DNA of 37,555 bases, taken from contig JACYMC010000138.1 of assembly GCA_015272195.1 (NCBI GenBank), positions 1 through 37,555 of the forward strand, read 5' to 3'. The position numbers and the translations under genes are program-made. Positions 7,327 through 15,629 of the stretch are shown in pieces. The notes beneath the pieces were generated by a model that saw only the letters and a program-made list of their open reading frames with translations, did no database searches and was not told where the DNA came from. The DNA is from Candidatus Sericytochromatia bacterium. GTDB lineage: Bacteria > Cyanobacteriota > Sericytochromatia > UBA7694. Position 1 is the first letter of the stretch, and every line of letters starts with the position of its first letter.

Positions 7327-7817
7327 TGTCTAAGTGGATTAGATGGGGACTGGCCTTGTGCCTGGCGATGAGCGTTTCAGGTGCTTGCACCATTGCCTAC
7401 TCAGATGAGTCACCCGCTCAGCCTCTGGCCACAGCCTCTCCGGCTGTGATGATGCATGCGCTGCAATTGGGTGCTGCTGAACTGAAAGTGGAGCTGGCCT
7501 GTACGCCTGAAGCTCAGCAGCGCGGCTTAATGTTTCGGGAGGCCTTGCCTGAAGATCAGGGCATGCTGTTTGTGTTTGCCGAGGAACAAACCCTCAGTTT
7601 CTGGATGAAAAATACCTCGCTCCCCTTAAGCATTGCGTACATTGATGCCGCTGGAGAGATTATTGACATTCAGGAGCTGACTCCCTTTGATGAGACCCCG
7701 CGGCCTTCTGCACGCCCGGCCAGGTATGCACTTGAGGTCAATCAGGGCTGGTTTAAGCGTCATGATATTCAGCCCGGTCAGCGCATTTTGCTTGACAAGT
7801 TTTGTGAGAATACCTGA
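7326..7817 (+). CDS. DUF192 family exported protein
   Basis: A 163-residue protein of the DUF192 family. Family signatures are visible: RGLMFREALPEDQGMLFVF, SFWMKNTSLPLSIAYIDAAGEI and a C-terminal YALEVNQGWF with an ILL ending. A signal peptide covers about the first 20 residues; SGAC around Cys21 may be a weak lipobox. The family is of unknown function, with a compact beta fold usually found exported. The start at 7326 is chosen because GGGAGGA (7314-7320) lies five bases upstream; the ATG at 7320 directly abuts that site. It overlaps the putative leader ORF by one base and precedes the amidase gene on the same strand. Confidence 0.87.
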   Translation: MSKWIRWGLALCLAMSVSGACTIAYSDESPAQPLATASPAVMMHALQLGAAELKVELACTPEAQQRGLMFREALPEDQGMLFVFAEEQTLSFWMKNTSLPLSIAYIDAAGEIIDIQELTPFDETPRPSARPARYALEVNQGWFKRHDIQPGQRILLDKFCENT

Positions 7818-7990
7818 CGATAGCAGAAGAGCGGTGCCAGTGTACTTTCTCACAGACGAATCAGTTGTCAGAGATATATGCTGTTTGCTGTATGAAAGAC
7901 AAGAGTCCTTTTCTGGTATGGCTGCCTTATACGCTTGCAGGCATACACCCATCAGCTTTAAATCGGATGCAGAGGAATCACACAACAGGC

Positions 7991-9673
7991 ATGTGGATAC
8001 AGCGCTTCTTCTTTCTGGGTTTGCTGTTGTGTATGACAGGTTTTTCTCTGTCTGCCCAGGCCCAGATGCCCCTTCGCCTGAACGCGATTCAGGGGGTTCA
8101 GTTTAATCGCCAGGCTCAGATTCTTACCCTGACTTCTTCAGAACAACTGGCCCCTCAGATTCAATATCTGAAAGCAGATTATCCGGGCAAAATCGTTCTG
8201 GATATTCCGAATGCCGTGTTTCCGCAGGTACATCAGGAAATTCAGGCTGCCAGCCAAGCGATTAATCGCATTCGCATCAGTCAGTTTCGGAACGATCCGC
8301 CAACCGTTCGCATGGTGCTCGACCTCCAGAAACCCATGGAGGTTAACGTGCGCGGTCGCTGGCAGGGCAGTCGTTATGAAACCCGAATCGAGCCCGTGCA
8401 GGCTTCCCCTGAGGCGGACCCAGCCGTTGGTGTAAGCGGTCAGCAGCGTTTGATTCAGGTGCGCCGGATGGGGCAGAACCTCCTGCTTGAAGGCAATGCG
8501 CCTTTATATCCTGAAATTCGCCGTGTCGGGCAATCCCGTCTGGACTACATTCTGACATTTTATGATGTTTCAACCAGTCTGACGGGCAGCTTGCCCCAGT
8601 TGCGCTCCGACTTGATTGCTGCGGCCTCTGTCTCTCAGGATGCACAGGGTGTACAAATGCGCCTGAAACTGACACGGGATGATTTAGAGCTGATCCCCTT
8701 CAGCAAAGACAATGTTTGTACGCTGCAGCTGATGGTCAAAGCCAATGAGCAAAACCTGGTGCGGTTTGAGGATTTGCAGGTTGATGAACTGGATCGCCAG
8801 ACCACTCGCCTGCGCTTGTATGCCAATGATGCCTTTGACTTTCAGGTTTATCCACTGGAAGCGCCGCCCCGTCTGGTGATCGACACCCTGGGCACAGTGC
8901 TGGGGCAGGCCGGTCTCGAGCGTAAGCTCAGAAGCAGCCAGAATCTGAAAGGCATTCGTTTTTTGCCTCAGGGAGATACCCAGACAGATGTCCGTGTGAT
9001 CCTGGATCTGCATGGCGATGTACACTACCAGTTTGACTGGCAGGGCAAATATCTGGAGGTGCTGGTCCAGGCCAAAGTACAGCGTGCGCCTGTACTGACA
9101 CCTGAAAACAGGCATGCGCTTGTGGTGATTGATGCAGGGCACGGGGGCAATGATCCCGGGGCTATTGGTGTGAGTAAACAGAAAGAAAAACAGGTCACGC
9201 TGGAGGTTTCCCGTTTGCTGCAGCGTTATCTGGAAAATGATGGCATTCAGGTTATTATGACGCGTGCAGAAGACGTTGAGGTCTTGCTGCAGCCCCGTGT
9301 CGATGCAGCCAATCTGCGCAGTGCAGATGTTTTTGTCAGTATTCATGCCAACTCGATGCCGCCTGGCAACACCCATGTGCGGGGCATTGAAACGTATTAC
9401 ACCACACCACAGAGCAAAGTATTTGCAGATACGCTGCATCGTTATATGGTCACCCAGCTGGGTGCCGTGGATCGGCGCGTTCGTCAGCGCGGGCTGTTTG
9501 TGACCCGTAAAGCCACCATGCCGTCTGTTTTATTGGAAATCGGCTTTTTGTCCAGTCCGGAAGAAGATGCTTTGTTGTCCAATCCAAATTACCAGCGTAA
9601 AGTCGCCAAAGCTATCCGGGACGGAATTCACGATTATCTGACCCGTCATCAGAAACTCAAGCCGCAGATCTGA
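7991..9673 (+). CDS. N-acetylmuramoyl-L-alanine amidase with two AMIN domains
   Basis: A 560-residue exported zinc amidase that cuts the bond between MurNAc and the peptide stem of peptidoglycan. A signal peptide ending in AQA covers about 24 residues. Two AMIN-like domains (about 28-130 and 265-370), which target such enzymes to envelope sites, precede an Amidase_3 domain (about 375-555). The zinc and catalytic residues are visible: His384 (DAGHGG), Glu399, His452 (SIHAN) and Glu516 (LLEIGF). The start is uncertain: this ATG gives a clean signal peptide, with AGAGGA somewhat far upstream; an in-frame ATG at 7967 and a TTG at 7865 are less convincing. The 173 bp before it show no clear promoter. 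Confidence 0.92.
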   Translation: MWIQRFFFLGLLLCMTGFSLSAQAQMPLRLNAIQGVQFNRQAQILTLTSSEQLAPQIQYLKADYPGKIVLDIPNAVFPQVHQEIQAASQAINRIRISQFRNDPPTVRMVLDLQKPMEVNVRGRWQGSRYETRIEPVQASPEADPAVGVSGQQRLIQVRRMGQNLLLEGNAPLYPEIRRVGQSRLDYILTFYDVSTSLTGSLPQLRSDLIAAASVSQDAQGVQMRLKLTRDDLELIPFSKDNVCTLQLMVKANEQNLVRFEDLQVDELDRQTTRLRLYANDAFDFQVYPLEAPPRLVIDTLGTVLGQAGLERKLRSSQNLKGIRFLPQGDTQTDVRVILDLHGDVHYQFDWQGKYLEVLVQAKVQRAPVLTPENRHALVVIDAGHGGNDPGAIGVSKQKEKQVTLEVSRLLQRYLENDGIQVIMTRAEDVEVLLQPRVDAANLRSADVFVSIHANSMPPGNTHVRGIETYYTTPQSKVFADTLHRYMVTQLGAVDRRVRQRGLFVTRKATMPSVLLEIGFLSSPEEDALLSNPNYQRKVAKAIRDGIHDYLTRHQKLKPQI

Positions 9674-10213
9674 ATGATGGTCAGACGCCACGCTGCAGAA
9701 AAACCTGAGTTGGAGGCCCTGCATGCCCTGCTGGGCAAACATCCTGGGCTGAAGCTGGAGTCCTTGCCTGCGCTGGAATCTCTTGCCGCTTTGCTTTCCC
9801 GTCGTTACACGCCGGCTGAGGTTTTGCAGCAACTCCAGCAATTACTCGCCAGCCTTCATCCTGAACAGGACTTACTGACCTGGGAGGGTCTTGATTTACA
9901 GTGGATGTCGCCCGATACCCGCCAGCGATTTCAGTCCGAACTGATCCATTTGCTGGCTCTGTCAGATATCGCACGTGAAAAATACCTGCAGGAGAATGAA
10001 TCCTGGAAGTCTCCTCTGGGCTTGTTTCGTGAAACACCTGAGGCTATCAGCGATCTGGCCGAGCTTGGCCTGGAGCCCCCCTGTTCTTCAGCAGAGATTC
10101 GGCAGGCTTATCGGCGCAAAGCGCGGGCAACCCACCCCGACCAGGGGGGCGATCAGCGGGCGTTTATCCGCTTGCAAAATGCCTATCGTCGGGCCCTGGC
10201 ATATTGTCTCTAG
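9674..10213 (+). CDS. J-domain (DnaJ-like) protein
   Basis: A 179-residue cytoplasmic protein with a C-terminal J domain (about 128-177). The HPD motif at 154-156 (RATHPDQGG), preceded by the helix EIRQAYRRKA and followed by AFIRLQNAYRRAL, is diagnostic of stimulation of DnaK-type Hsp70 ATPase. The N-terminal 120 residues are helical with leucine-rich segments and match nothing I know; they probably bind a client. The gene begins immediately after the amidase TGA with no strong ribosome binding site, suggesting coupled translation. The C-terminal placement of the J domain is atypical of DnaJ itself and fits specialised J proteins. Confidence 0.85.
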   Translation: MMVRRHAAEKPELEALHALLGKHPGLKLESLPALESLAALLSRRYTPAEVLQQLQQLLASLHPEQDLLTWEGLDLQWMSPDTRQRFQSELIHLLALSDIAREKYLQENESWKSPLGLFRETPEAISDLAELGLEPPCSSAEIRQAYRRKARATHPDQGGDQRAFIRLQNAYRRALAYCL

Positions 10214-10222
10214 CCAGCAACA

Positions 10223-10283
10223 GCCTGTGCACAGGCATTCGGATTGATTACAGCCCCGGCTTCTTGATACACTGCCTGTGCAC
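10223..10283 (+). promoter_or_regulatory. Candidate promoter and operator repeats before the ATP-grasp gene
   Basis: The 107-bp gap contains the 12-bp perfect palindrome CCTGTGCACAGG (10224-10235). GCCTGTGCAC occurs twice, at 10223-10232 and 10274-10283. Between and overlapping the copies is a plausible promoter: TTGATT (10244-10249), 18 bases, TACACT (10268-10273). Repeats flanking a promoter suggest a regulator binding site, but the sequence matches no operator I recognise. Confidence 0.4.
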
Positions 10284-10320
10284 TGAAAGCTTAAATATCT
10301 GAATCAAGGACGCCCTTGTT

Positions 10321-11484
10321 ATGCCCTGCTTCATCGCTCTTTCGCCCCATTTTCCGCTCAACTTTCGCCTGTTTTGGTCAAGACTTCAGGCGGCGGGTAT
10401 TGCTGTGCTGGGTGTGGCTGATGAGCCCTGGGAAGCGCTGGGTACAGATTTGCAGCAGGCTTTGACAGCCTACTGGCGTGTCGATGATATGCAGGATTTG
10501 GATGCTTTAACAGCTGCCTGTCAGGAGTTACAGGCTCGCCATGGTAAAATCCAGTGGATTGAATCTCACAATGAATATTGGCTGGAGACCGAGGCTGAGC
10601 TGCGGGCCCGACTTGATGTTGCAGGGCCGCGACCTGAACAGCTGACAATGCGCAAGCGCAAATCGGGTATGCAGGAAGCCTACCGCCATGCAGGCATTCC
10701 TGTCGCAGCAGGAGGACTTGTGACCTCCTGGGAGCGCTGCCAGCAGTGGCGCGATGCCCTGGGCTACCCCCTGGTGGCCAAACCGGATATTGGAGTGGGT
10801 GCAGCCCAGACGTATAAAATCAGTTCAGATGCTGAACTGGAGGCCTTCTGGCAGCATAAGCCTGACCAGGATTATTTTTTACAGGCTTTTATCAGCGGTG
10901 AGCTGTATTCTTTTGATGGCTTGGTGGATCGTTCAGGACGGATTATTTTTTGTGGTAGTCACCACTTCAGTCACGGCATTATGGATGTGGTCAACCATCA
11001 GCTGGATCTTTCCTATTACAGTCTGCGTGAGATTCCGCCAGAGCTGCGGCACTGGGGCGAAAAAACCCTGGTCGCTTTTGATGTGCGGGAACGTTTTTTT
11101 CATTTTGAGTTTTTTCTGCAGCCCAATGGCCAGTGGCGGGCTCTGGAGGTCAATTTGCGTCCCCCGGGGGGCTGGACTCTGGATATGATGAATTTTTCGG
11201 CCGATATTGACCTGTATCAGGTCTATGCAGATTTGATTGCCCATGGCGCTGTTGCTGATTTTGCTCCTCAGCGCAGGTATCATGTTGCTTTTGCCGGGCG
11301 CAAAGAGAGAGTCTATCGTCTCAGCCATGAGGAAATTATGACGCATTACGGTCAATTTCTGGTGCATCAGGCTTCCATCGATCGGGTGTTTTATCCGGTG
11401 ATGGGTTTTCAGGGTTATCTGTTGCGCAGCCCGGATCTTGACCAGCTTCAAAAGATGATCGCGGCCATTCAGGAGGTGCGCTGA
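10321..11484 (+). CDS. ATP-grasp family ligase, substrate unknown
   Basis: A 387-residue protein of the ATP-grasp superfamily, enzymes that activate a carboxylate with ATP and join it to an amine or similar nucleophile. An N-terminal Rossmann-like region (1-100) precedes the ATP-binding core. Lys154 in LVAKPDIGVGA and the flexible glycine loop, and the metal-binding EVNLRPPGG (276-284), are visible. The overall form resembles carbamoyl-phosphate-synthase/biotin-carboxylase-like grasps, without their accessory domains. AAGGA lies ten bases upstream. The TGA overlaps the esterase ATG by one base, and the esterase overlaps a glycosyltransferase, so the three products probably serve one small-molecule or envelope-modification pathway (inference). 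Not purine biosynthesis by context. Confidence 0.82.
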   Translation: MPCFIALSPHFPLNFRLFWSRLQAAGIAVLGVADEPWEALGTDLQQALTAYWRVDDMQDLDALTAACQELQARHGKIQWIESHNEYWLETEAELRARLDVAGPRPEQLTMRKRKSGMQEAYRHAGIPVAAGGLVTSWERCQQWRDALGYPLVAKPDIGVGAAQTYKISSDAELEAFWQHKPDQDYFLQAFISGELYSFDGLVDRSGRIIFCGSHHFSHGIMDVVNHQLDLSYYSLREIPPELRHWGEKTLVAFDVRERFFHFEFFLQPNGQWRALEVNLRPPGGWTLDMMNFSADIDLYQVYADLIAHGAVADFAPQRRYHVAFAGRKERVYRLSHEEIMTHYGQFLVHQASIDRVFYPVMGFQGYLLRSPDLDQLQKMIAAIQEVR

Positions 11485-12224
11485 TGCATATTGGTTATCA
11501 CACCTGGTGGAGCCGGGATCTGGAGCAGGAGATGGAGCTGAAGGTTTATGGTCATGCCGGTAAGCCACTGCTGGTGTTTCCGACCCAGGAGGGCCGCTTT
11601 TTTGAGTTTGAGGATTTTGGTATGGTGACGGTCGCCGAGCCCTGGATTGAAGACGGGCGCTTGCGCCTGATTACCGTTGATTCGGTGGATGCCCAGAGCT
11701 GGACCCATCCCAGCTTAAGCGTGCCTGAGCGTTTCCAGCGCTATGAAGCTTATATGCGCTATATTCAGCAGGATGTGGTGCCTTTTATTCACGAGACTGC
11801 CGGCAGCACCGAAACAGGGATTGGTGTGACGGGTTGCAGCATGGGTGCCTATCATGCGGCCAATTTCTTTTTTCGTTACCCTGAGACCTACGATGCTTTG
11901 CTGGCCATCAGTGGGGTTTATCGTCTGAAGCTCTTTATTGGAGACTATATGGATGATCAGGTTTATTTTCATACCCCGCTGGCTTATTTGCCGGCTCTGA
12001 CTGATCCCCATTATCTGGAACTTTATCGCCGGGCCCAGATTATTATTTCTGTGGGTCAGGGAGACTGGGAAGACCCCATGCTGGAAGACACCCGTGCCTT
12101 GAAAGCGATTTTGGATCAGCTGGATGTGCCCAGCTGGATCGATATCTGGGGGCATGATGTCAACCATGACTGGCCCTGGTGGCGTAAAAAAATGGCTTAT
12201 TTTCTGTTGCACCTCAAAATATGA
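11484..12224 (+). CDS. Putative alpha/beta-hydrolase esterase (esterase D-like)
   Basis: A 246-residue serine hydrolase of the Esterase_D/PF00756 type. The nucleophile elbow GCSMGAYHA carries Ser119; the catalytic histidine is His224 or His228 in GHDVNHDWPWW near the C terminus. No signal peptide is seen, so it acts in the cytoplasm. AGGAGG at 11471-11476 precedes the ATG inside the ATP-grasp gene. It overlaps the upstream stop (TGATG) and the downstream start (ATGA). It could release, trim or acyl-transfer the ATP-grasp product; family members also include acyltransferases. Substrate unknown. Confidence 0.85.
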   Translation: MHIGYHTWWSRDLEQEMELKVYGHAGKPLLVFPTQEGRFFEFEDFGMVTVAEPWIEDGRLRLITVDSVDAQSWTHPSLSVPERFQRYEAYMRYIQQDVVPFIHETAGSTETGIGVTGCSMGAYHAANFFFRYPETYDALLAISGVYRLKLFIGDYMDDQVYFHTPLAYLPALTDPHYLELYRRAQIIISVGQGDWEDPMLEDTRALKAILDQLDVPSWIDIWGHDVNHDWPWWRKKMAYFLLHLKI

Positions 12225-13468
12225 AAATCACCTTAATGACCGTGGGTTCCCACGGTGATGTCCGCCCTTATGTGGCGCTGGCCAAAGGCTTGCAAGCCCA
12301 GGGGGCCCGGCCCTGTATCGCCACTCATGCCGAATTTGGCCCCTGGATCCAGGGGCTGGGCCTGGATTTCCACCCGGTTAAAGGCAATCCGCGAGATGTT
12401 TTGCAGGGCGAAGCCGGACAAAATCTGTTGCGCACGGGGGCCAACCCGCTGCGTTTTGTTCAGGCTTTTAAGGCAGCAGCTCAGGATGCCATGCAAGAAG
12501 GTTTTGATGACTGTCTGGCTGCTGCGCAAGGGGCTGACGCTGTTGTGGCGCCTTTCTTTGTGGCCCCGATTGCGGGTCTGATCACGCAGGTTTTGCGGCA
12601 AAAATTGGTCCTGGGTTATCTGCAGCCGATCACACCAACCCAGTCCTTTCCCATGATGCTCTTGCCTTTTTATCTGGGGGGCTGGCTGAATCGGGCTTCT
12701 CATCAGCTGACCCGTCAGTTGTTCTGGCAAACCTTTTATGATATTACGGCTGACTGGAGTCAGGCCCGCCTGAACGTTAAACCATCACGTCTGAGCCCTT
12801 TCGGACAGCTGGAAAAACAGGCGCTGGTTTTGTGTGCTTATTCCCGCTATCTGGTGCCCCATCCGCCAGACTGGCCGGCCAATCACCACACAACCGGCTT
12901 CTGGCTGCTGGATGCTGCCGCTGATTATCAGCCCCCGGATGTTTTAAATGACTTTCTGGCAAGCGGAGAAAAACCTGTTTATGTGGGCTTTGGCAGCATG
13001 AGCAATGAAGACCCAGAGGCCACCACGCGCACGGTTCTGGCTGCTCTGGAGCGCACCCGGCAGCGGGCGGTGATGCTGTCGGGTTGGGGTGGACTGGTTC
13101 AGTCTGATGTGTCTGAAAATATTTTGATGCTGGATGCGGTGCCTCATGACTGGCTGTTTCCAAGAATGCGGGCGCTGGTGCATCACGCCGGAGCGGGGAC
13201 CACGGCAGCAGGCCTGCATGCCGGGGTGCCGGCGGTCCCGGTCCCTTATTTTGGCGATCAGCCTTTCTGGGCGCAGCGTCTTTTTGGCATGGGGGCGGGT
13301 GTGCGCCCTGTGCCCCGGGTCAGGCTCAGCACAGAGCGCCTGGCGCGCGCACTGGAGGCTGCTGTTGAGCCACGCCTGCAGGAGCGGGCTGCAGCCCTGG
13401 GGCTTCAGGTTAACAAGGAGCAGGGTGTGCAGACGGCTGTGCAACAGATTACCCGATTTCTGGCGTGA
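12221..13468 (+). CDS. UGT-type (GT1/GT28-like) glycosyltransferase
   Basis: A 415-residue GT-B glycosyltransferase. The N-terminal GSHGDVRPYVALAKGL (9-24) is the acceptor-domain glycine motif of the GT28/GT1 group. VYVGFGSMS (253-261) opens the nucleotide-sugar domain, and VHHAGAGTTAAGLHAGVP with DQPFWA (about 320-351) is the donor-binding signature typical of sterol or macrolide-type glucosyltransferases. No membrane segment is evident. It overlaps the esterase stop by four bases. In context it probably glycosylates the product of the ATP-grasp/esterase pair or a lipid acceptor; neither donor nor acceptor can be named from sequence. Confidence 0.88.
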   Translation: MKITLMTVGSHGDVRPYVALAKGLQAQGARPCIATHAEFGPWIQGLGLDFHPVKGNPRDVLQGEAGQNLLRTGANPLRFVQAFKAAAQDAMQEGFDDCLAAAQGADAVVAPFFVAPIAGLITQVLRQKLVLGYLQPITPTQSFPMMLLPFYLGGWLNRASHQLTRQLFWQTFYDITADWSQARLNVKPSRLSPFGQLEKQALVLCAYSRYLVPHPPDWPANHHTTGFWLLDAAADYQPPDVLNDFLASGEKPVYVGFGSMSNEDPEATTRTVLAALERTRQRAVMLSGWGGLVQSDVSENILMLDAVPHDWLFPRMRALVHHAGAGTTAAGLHAGVPAVPVPYFGDQPFWAQRLFGMGAGVRPVPRVRLSTERLARALEAAVEPRLQERAAALGLQVNKEQGVQTAVQQITRFLA

Positions 13469-13540
13469 ATGACGCAGGACGCTTGCCATGACGACGGTTT
13501 TGGCTTTAAAATAAAAGCAAGACCAAATACAGAGAAAACC

Positions 13541-14359
13541 ATGGCCTCACCTCCTTCTGATTTTATGGATATTCTGAAGTCCCGGCGTTCTCCACTATCG
13601 CCCGCGGCCGCGGTTTCGCCCTGGCGGGTACACTGTTGGCTACAGCGTTTGCTGGGGCTGCTTTTCCCTCATCTGGAAGATTTGGTCACCCCGCCTGAAA
13701 AACTCCCCCATCATTTACAGGCCCTGGAAGCAGAGTTGCAGCAGTTGCTGGAGCAGCTTCAGCTGTCGGGCACGCAGGCCAGCCAGTTTTTTGCGGAAGA
13801 CTTACAGCAGATCGATGCCTGTCTGCAGGCGGATGCCGCCGCCATGCATGCGGGTGACCCGGCAGCCGACAGTGTGGATGATGTGATTTTAAGCTATCCT
13901 GGTTTTTTTGCGGTGGCCAGTTATCGTGTGGCCCATGCCCTGTTGTTGCGGTCTATCCCCATTTTGCCGCGTCTGCTGACTGAGTACGCGCACCGACTGA
14001 CCGGTATTGATATTCACCCTGGCGCTGAAATTGGGGCTCGCTTTTGCCTGGATCACGGTACCGGTGTGGTGATTGGTGAAAGCACGGTGATAGGGGATGA
14101 TGTCAAAATATATCAGGGCGTGACGCTGGGCGCTCTGAGCGTGACCAAGGCCATGGCCCACACCAAACGTCACCCCACCCTCGAAGACCGGGTGGTGATT
14201 TATGCCAACGCCACGATTCTGGGCGGTGACACCCGTATTGGCCATGACAGCGTGATTGGGGGCAACGTCTGGCTGACGGAATCGGTGCCGCCCTATACCC
14301 AGGTGTATCACCAGGCCCAGATCAAGTGGCGTCAGCAGGCGCCGGGTCATCTGGTCTGA
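13541..14359 (+). CDS. Serine O-acetyltransferase, EpsC/CysE type
   Basis: A 272-residue enzyme predicted to transfer acetyl from acetyl-CoA to L-serine, the first step of cysteine synthesis. Left-handed beta-helix hexapeptides run through the C-terminal half: IDIHPGAEIGARFCLDHGTG, VVIGESTVIGDDVKIYQGVT, then TILGGDTRIGHDSVIGGNVW. The DHGTGVVIGE segment carries the catalytic His. The long N-terminal helical region fits EpsC-like enzymes. An upstream in-frame ATG at 13469 would add 24 residues, but that stretch is AT-rich and looks non-coding, so 13541 is preferred. The 3' end overlaps the convergent brkB-like gene by 38 bp. It may be read through from the glycosyltransferase. Confidence 0.88.
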   Translation: MASPPSDFMDILKSRRSPLSPAAAVSPWRVHCWLQRLLGLLFPHLEDLVTPPEKLPHHLQALEAELQQLLEQLQLSGTQASQFFAEDLQQIDACLQADAAAMHAGDPAADSVDDVILSYPGFFAVASYRVAHALLLRSIPILPRLLTEYAHRLTGIDIHPGAEIGARFCLDHGTGVVIGESTVIGDDVKIYQGVTLGALSVTKAMAHTKRHPTLEDRVVIYANATILGGDTRIGHDSVIGGNVWLTESVPPYTQVYHQAQIKWRQQAPGHLV

Positions 14360-15308
14360 AGGTGGTTTTGCGCGCCGGTGCCCGGCCCGGCAGCCACTCG
14401 GCATAACTGCGTGGCTGAATGCTGCGGCCATACTCTTCAGCCAGGGCTTCGGTAAACTCTGCGCCCAGCAAAAACAGCTGAATGTTGAGATACATCCAGA
14501 ACAAAAACAGAATGGTGGAACCCGCAGCGCCATAAGCACTGCCTATGGCACTGCTGCTTAAGTACCAGCCAATTAAAAAACGGCTGATACTCAGCAGACA
14601 GGCGGTAAAAAAGGCACCGATAAAGACATCCTGCCAGGAGACTTTGACATCGGGCAGGACTTTGAAGACGGCTGCCAGGATCCCAATCAGCAATAAAAAA
14701 GAGATGCTGCGGCTGAGCCATTTAAAAAACTGTAAATTATTGAGCCAGACCATTTGCTGCTCCAGCCAGTGCAGATGCCCCAGCAGCAGGTTTTGCAATA
14801 CAGACAGGCCGACTTCTAAAAAAGTTGAAACCACAATCAGCAAACCCAGCGTCACAATCACGCCAAAAGATAACAGGCGCATTTTGACCAGTCCCCAGAT
14901 TTTAATATCTGAACGCACCCGCACCCCCCAGATCGTGTTCAGCATATCTTGCAGCTGGGCAAAAACATTGCTGGCACTGAAAAGCAGCATGCTGAGACTG
15001 ACAATTGCCGCAAAGCGATTGCTGCCATCGGGGGGATTGGCATTGTTTAAAATGGTGTTGACCACTTCAATGGTGTTGGGATCGCCGGCTTTTTGGACTT
15101 CCTCAAGAATCCGCTGTTGCACGGTGGCCCCGTCGAGCACCAGGCTCAAGAGCATGACCAGCAGGAGCAGCAGGGGCGGCAGTGCAAAGATCGTAAAAAA
15201 TGAGAGTGCTGCGCCACGCTGGGTCACTTTATCCTGAGAAAAGGCACTGGCTGTGGCCTGTAGCACCGAATAGGCCCGCTGAACAGAACGGGGTAAGTGC
15301 TTTATCAT
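14322..15308 (-). CDS. YihY/BrkB family inner membrane protein
   Basis: A 328-residue polytopic membrane protein of the YihY/virulence factor BrkB family. About six hydrophobic segments are visible, beginning with ALSFFTIFALPPLLLLLVMLL, and the family features GAALSFF near the N terminus and GSAYGAAGSTILFLFWMYLN near the C terminus are present. The family's role is unsettled; transport has been suggested. The start at 15308 is chosen for the excellent GGGAGGG seven bases upstream; an ATG 90 bases further out has no such site. Its 3' end overlaps the convergent serine acetyltransferase. Confidence 0.9.
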   Translation of the reverse strand: MIKHLPRSVQRAYSVLQATASAFSQDKVTQRGAALSFFTIFALPPLLLLLVMLLSLVLDGATVQQRILEEVQKAGDPNTIEVVNTILNNANPPDGSNRFAAIVSLSMLLFSASNVFAQLQDMLNTIWGVRVRSDIKIWGLVKMRLLSFGVIVTLGLLIVVSTFLEVGLSVLQNLLLGHLHWLEQQMVWLNNLQFFKWLSRSISFLLLIGILAAVFKVLPDVKVSWQDVFIGAFFTACLLSISRFLIGWYLSSSAIGSAYGAAGSTILFLFWMYLNIQLFLLGAEFTEALAEEYGRSIQPRSYAEWLPGRAPARKTTFRPDDPAPADAT

Positions 15309-15397
15309 ATCAGAGCCCTCCCGACAGGGTAGCATAACATGGAACCAGAAAGCCTTTGAACACGTCCTTTCAAGCTCAGAGGTCATCGGCTGATGCA

Positions 15398-15406
15398 TGG
15401 TATACT
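15398..15406 (+). promoter_or_regulatory. Extended -10 promoter of the Cse60-like gene
   Basis: TGGTATACT contains TATACT with the TG-n extension that compensates for a weak -35. Initiation near 15413 would leave a short leader before GAGG (15421-15424) and the ATG at 15431. The promoter lies in the 122-bp gap shared with the divergent brkB-like gene. Confidence 0.6.
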
Positions 15407-15430
15407 TGCATCAAAAAAATGAGGCAAAAC

Positions 15431-15613
15431 ATGTTACAGGTTAAAATTTTTGAAGGCCCTGAAGCAGATGAACTTGAACAAGAGATCAATACCTGGCTAA
15501 AAGACAACAGCAGCATCGAACTGGTCAAAGTGCTGCAAAGTGAAAGCGCGGTCGCCGATGATGATGGCGACTTCTGTGGTAATACCACGATCTCTGTCTT
15601 TTACCGGCAATAG
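15431..15613 (+). CDS. Cse60-like small protein
   Basis: A 60-residue protein that by eye resembles Spore_Cse60 family members of Bacillus: an initial LQVKIF strand, an acidic helix (PEADELEQEINTWLKD), a second strand IELVKVLQSESA and a final strand TTISVFYRQ. Cse60 was named for sporulation expression, but homologues occur in non-sporeformers and the function is unknown. GAGG lies six bases before this ATG; an in-frame ATG at 15419 would place that site inside the gene. The FlgT-N-like exported protein starts 16 bases after its stop, so the two are co-transcribed. Confidence 0.65.
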   Translation: MLQVKIFEGPEADELEQEINTWLKDNSSIELVKVLQSESAVADDDGDFCGNTTISVFYRQ

Positions 15614-15629
15614 AGATAAGAGGCATAAA

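Noticed and set aside
8684-9439. A 251-codon open frame on the minus strand opposite the amidase
   Set aside because: It lies entirely under the AMIN and amidase domains, has no ribosome binding site and shows no family features.
13469-13540. N-terminal extension of the serine acetyltransferase
   Set aside because: In frame but AT-rich, without a ribosome binding site and unlike family N termini; more likely an intergenic leader.
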